In this document: in pieces, positions 30,174 to 31,644 of the stretch
How the letters are laid out: every line of letters begins with the position of its first letter
How positions within the stretch are numbered: position 1 is the stretch's first letter
NCBI GenBank assembly: GCA_937960895.1
Contig: CALCJD010000123.1
Coordinates: 1-31,644, forward strand
Direction of reading: 5' to 3'
DNA length: 31,644 nt
Source: an uncultured Spartobacteria bacterium
GTDB lineage: Bacteria > Verrucomicrobiota > Verrucomicrobiia > Chthoniobacterales > Terrimicrobiaceae
Made by a program: the position numbers and the translations under genes
Notes under the pieces: model-generated
The model's input: only the letters and a program-made list of their open reading frames with translations
What the model was told of the DNA's origin: nothing
Databases searched by the model: none

Positions 30174-31423
30174 GAGAGGGAGGGCAGATTAAGTTTAAGT
30201 TTACCGGCTTTGAGGTAAGCCATGAGCTGGAAGTTTCGGAAGCTGCGAAAGCCGCGCGCCATACGTTTGGCCAGTTGGAGGAGCCCGTTAACTGCTTCGA
30301 TGGCGCCGTTGGTAATGCGGGTTTGCATAAAGGCGACGATCCCCTTCCAGTGCTCTCTGATGCTTGCGGCAAGTTTCTTGAACGGCTCGAGCCGGCTCAC
30401 GCTTGCCCGCCAGCACCACCAGCGCAGCGAATGCTCGTCTTCGCTCTCCAGGATGTCCTGGAGGGCTTCGCGCAACATCATCGCCCGGCCCAGCTTCGGG
30501 TATTGCGCGCAGGCTTTCCGCCGGCGCTCGAGTTGCTCCTTGCTCCGGGTCCATTCGTTGCCTCGCAACGCCCACAGATCGCCGCTCAGGTCGGCGCCAG
30601 CGCGACGCAGTTCCTTGCGAACCTCGTCGAGCGCCCGGCCGGCCATCAGCATGACATGGAAGCGATCAAAGACGATCCGCGCCTCGGGGAAGTGTTCCTT
30701 GGCTCCCTTGATGTAGGCCGGGCTCATGTCCATTCCGATCAGCTTGATCTGCTCAGCGCTGCCTCCATGGTGCGCCAGTTCTTCTGCAAAGGCCCGCAGC
30801 GCCGTGCTCTCGCGTCCCTCGACCATCAGGAGAAGCTCGCGACTTTTGGCATTGAGCACGTTGGTCACGTAGCGGTGGCCTTTGCGGGCGCTGGTTTCAT
30901 CAACCAGGACGCTGTCCACGCCTGCCCACGAGCGCTCGGCCTGCGCCTTCTCCACGTAATACGCGAGGATGCGCCACAGAAGCGTGTCATGGATGCCGAG
31001 CATTTCGGCAACGCTCGCCACCGGCATCTGCTGGCAGAGCAACAGGACGAAGGCTTCCATCATCAGCGTAAAGCCGCTGCCCGCGCGCGCCCAGGGCACG
31101 TCCACCAGACGCACATCGCCCGCCGTGTTGCGAATCCTCGGGACCCGGGCGTGCAGGATCGTTTCATACTGCCAGAAATTGAGATGCCGCCACTGCTTGT
31201 TGCTCGTGTCGTGGACCGGGCAAAGCTCGCCGCTCTGCGGGTCGGGAAACTTCGTGCCGGGCAAGAAGTCAAGCCACAGTTCCAGCCGCCGCGGCTCTCC
31301 GCAAAACTCGCTGCGCACGACCTTCCATCCACTGCCAAGCTGCAGCGCCATCTCGAAAAGCTGATTGGGATCCATCGTGGAAAAGCTCTTCACCCGAAGA
31401 GACTTTTCCAGCGGAAAAGTCAT
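30164..31423 (-). CDS. ISL3-family transposase
   Basis: A 419-residue DDE transposase. After a short N-terminal part (LELWLDFLPGTKFPDP) comes the WRHLNFWQYETILHARVPRIR block typical of the family, the helix-turn-helix MPVASVAEMLGIHDTLLWRIL, then the catalytic core: VLVDETSARKGHRY (first Asp), KLIGMDMSPAYIKGAKEHFP (second Asp) and ITNGAIEAVNGLLQLAKRMARGF (Glu). The zinc ribbon that usually holds C-P-x-C...C-P is degraded to PDPQSGELCPVHD. The start at 31423 is chosen because GGGGGAGGT, an unusually strong ribosome binding site here, lies 4-5 bases upstream; a TTG at 31459 is rejected. The frame is intact, so the element may be active. Confidence 0.93.
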   Translation of the reverse strand: MTFPLEKSLRVKSFSTMDPNQLFEMALQLGSGWKVVRSEFCGEPRRLELWLDFLPGTKFPDPQSGELCPVHDTSNKQWRHLNFWQYETILHARVPRIRNTAGDVRLVDVPWARAGSGFTLMMEAFVLLLCQQMPVASVAEMLGIHDTLLWRILAYYVEKAQAERSWAGVDSVLVDETSARKGHRYVTNVLNAKSRELLLMVEGRESTALRAFAEELAHHGGSAEQIKLIGMDMSPAYIKGAKEHFPEARIVFDRFHVMLMAGRALDEVRKELRRAGADLSGDLWALRGNEWTRSKEQLERRRKACAQYPKLGRAMMLREALQDILESEDEHSLRWWCWRASVSRLEPFKKLAASIREHWKGIVAFMQTRITNGAIEAVNGLLQLAKRMARGFRSFRNFQLMAYLKAGKLKLNLPSLSPT

Positions 31424-31457
31424 AAATACCTCCCCCCCGGAACGTGGAACGGAGCTC

Positions 31458-31522
31458 AAGGAAGAAACGGAATAAGTGCCCGCAGGGCCGCAGCGAAGCG
31501 GAGTTATGCCGGCTTCTTCCTT
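31458..31522. other. Folded 65-base element in the IS upstream of the transposase
   Basis: AAGGAAGAA (31458-31466) pairs with TTCTTCCTT (31514-31522); inside it CGG (31468-31470) pairs with CCG (31509-31511) and ATAA (31472-31475) with TTAT (31504-31507). The apex carries two small hairpins, GCCC-GCA-GGGC (31478-31488) and CGC-AGCGAA-GCG (31489-31500). It lies between the right inverted repeat and the transposase start and could act as an mRNA leader structure or a DNA cruciform. Confidence 0.55.
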
Positions 31523-31565
31523 TGACCGCAGTGGAACGTTCCGGCACTCGGAAACCGAAGAATTT

Positions 31566-31589
31566 ACCCACTCGATTTAGCGAGGAGCC
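31566..31589 (-). repeat. Right terminal inverted repeat of the IS
   Basis: Read inward on the minus strand it is GGCTCCTCGCT then AAATCGAGTGGGT. It lies 142 bases upstream of the transposase start and begins with the GGCTC typical of ISL3 ends, so this is probably the less degraded end. Confidence 0.7.
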
Positions 31590-31644
31590 AAATTTTTTGA
31601 CCGTCGCCCTGGCAATCTGCAGAAGGTCCGGCGCATCCGCGGCA
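31590..31644 (-). other. Flanking host DNA, possibly part of a truncated gene
   Basis: Only 55 bases are visible beyond the IS. On the minus strand one frame is open throughout and reads AADAPDLLQIARATVKKF, which looks protein-like. It could be the missing 5' part of the GH116 gene or an unrelated gene; too little is visible to decide. Confidence 0.25.

Larger units (their letters stand above)
30150..31589 (-). mobile_element. ISL3-family insertion sequence
   Basis: A 1,440-base element bounded by imperfect 24-base terminal inverted repeats, with one transposase gene on the minus strand. The right end reads GGCTCCTCGCT inward, the G-G-C-T-C start usual for ISL3. No 8-base target duplication is visible: the left flank ends GGAAAAAC and the right begins AAATTTTT. 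The element therefore either had its boundary rearranged or was placed one or more bases differently than drawn. It truncates the GH116 gene. Confidence 0.82.

Noticed and set aside
30150..30372. N-terminal extension of the GH116 frame into the IS as a native start
   Set aside because: These residues come from the transposase gene read in another frame and lack any GH116 character.
30141..31599. 8-base target-site duplication flanking the IS
   Set aside because: GGAAAAAC on the left and AAATTTTT on the right do not match, and shifting the ends by a few bases does not create a match.
1..31644. tRNA, rRNA or CRISPR arrays
   Set aside because: No cloverleaf with a T-arm consensus, no rRNA-like conserved segments and no regularly spaced repeats with unique spacers were seen by eye on either strand.

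Overview
The window is GC-rich bacterial DNA (about 60-65% GC by eye) with dense gene packing, many 4-base start/stop overlaps, several TTG/GTG starts and few clear Shine-Dalgarno sequences. The gene set fits a free-living, polysaccharide-degrading member of the Verrucomicrobiota, perhaps Opitutales. It includes GTP-dependent PEP carboxykinase, GlgE, GH88, GH20 and GH116 enzymes, a DUF2270 protein, a rhomboid-like protein with an acidic/basic tail and an FG-GAP exoprotein. The lineage is inferred from overall character only; there is no rRNA or tRNA gene here to settle it.

Layout. (1) 101-2850, minus: pckG followed by two tandem paralogous lipoprotein genes. (2) 2998-6321, plus: a coupled operon of rhomboid-like protein, DUF2270 membrane protein, MazG pyrophosphohydrolase and a glycosyltransferase-like protein, each overlapping the next by 4 bases. 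(3) 6402-7580, minus: an argD-type aminotransferase. (4) 7750-13519, minus: a six-gene uronate catabolic operon (SDR, GH88, cupin, Gfo/Idh/MocA, KDPG aldolase, KDG kinase) that ends at a strong intrinsic terminator at 7662-7704. A divergent AraC-type regulator lies at 13635-14501. (5) 14477-22816, minus: APC permease, membrane protein, FG-GAP exoprotein, NDP-sugar pyrophosphorylase, AmgK-like sugar kinase and GlgE. (6) 22843-24447: a small membrane-anchored protein and two divergently transcribed cyclophilins, one exported and one cytosolic. (7) 24448-24904: a gene-free stretch rich in inverted repeats. (8) 24905-28077, plus: a GH20-like glycosidase and a flavin-dependent halogenase-like protein. 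(9) 28099-31644: a GH116 glucosidase gene that has lost its 5' end to an ISL3-type insertion sequence.

How the genes work together. The uronate operon spells out a pathway. GH88 releases an unsaturated uronate from an oligosaccharide end, which opens to a 4-deoxy-5-keto uronate. An SDR reductase would give 2-keto-3-deoxygluconate, KdgK phosphorylates it, and Eda splits KDPG into pyruvate and glyceraldehyde-3-phosphate. No recognisable KduI, lyase or transporter is present in the operon. The GlgE block couples an anomeric-type sugar kinase and a nucleotidyltransferase to the alpha-glucan-building GlgE. The classical Pep2 maltokinase is absent from this block, which makes the kinase's substrate an open and interesting question.

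Most notable for follow-up: the kinase-GlgE coupling; an orphan flavoprotein carrying all three halogenase signature motifs; two crossing pairs of perfect 9-bp inverted repeats at 24563-24645; a rhomboid lacking its catalytic serine; and a folded 65-nt element inside the insertion sequence upstream of its transposase.
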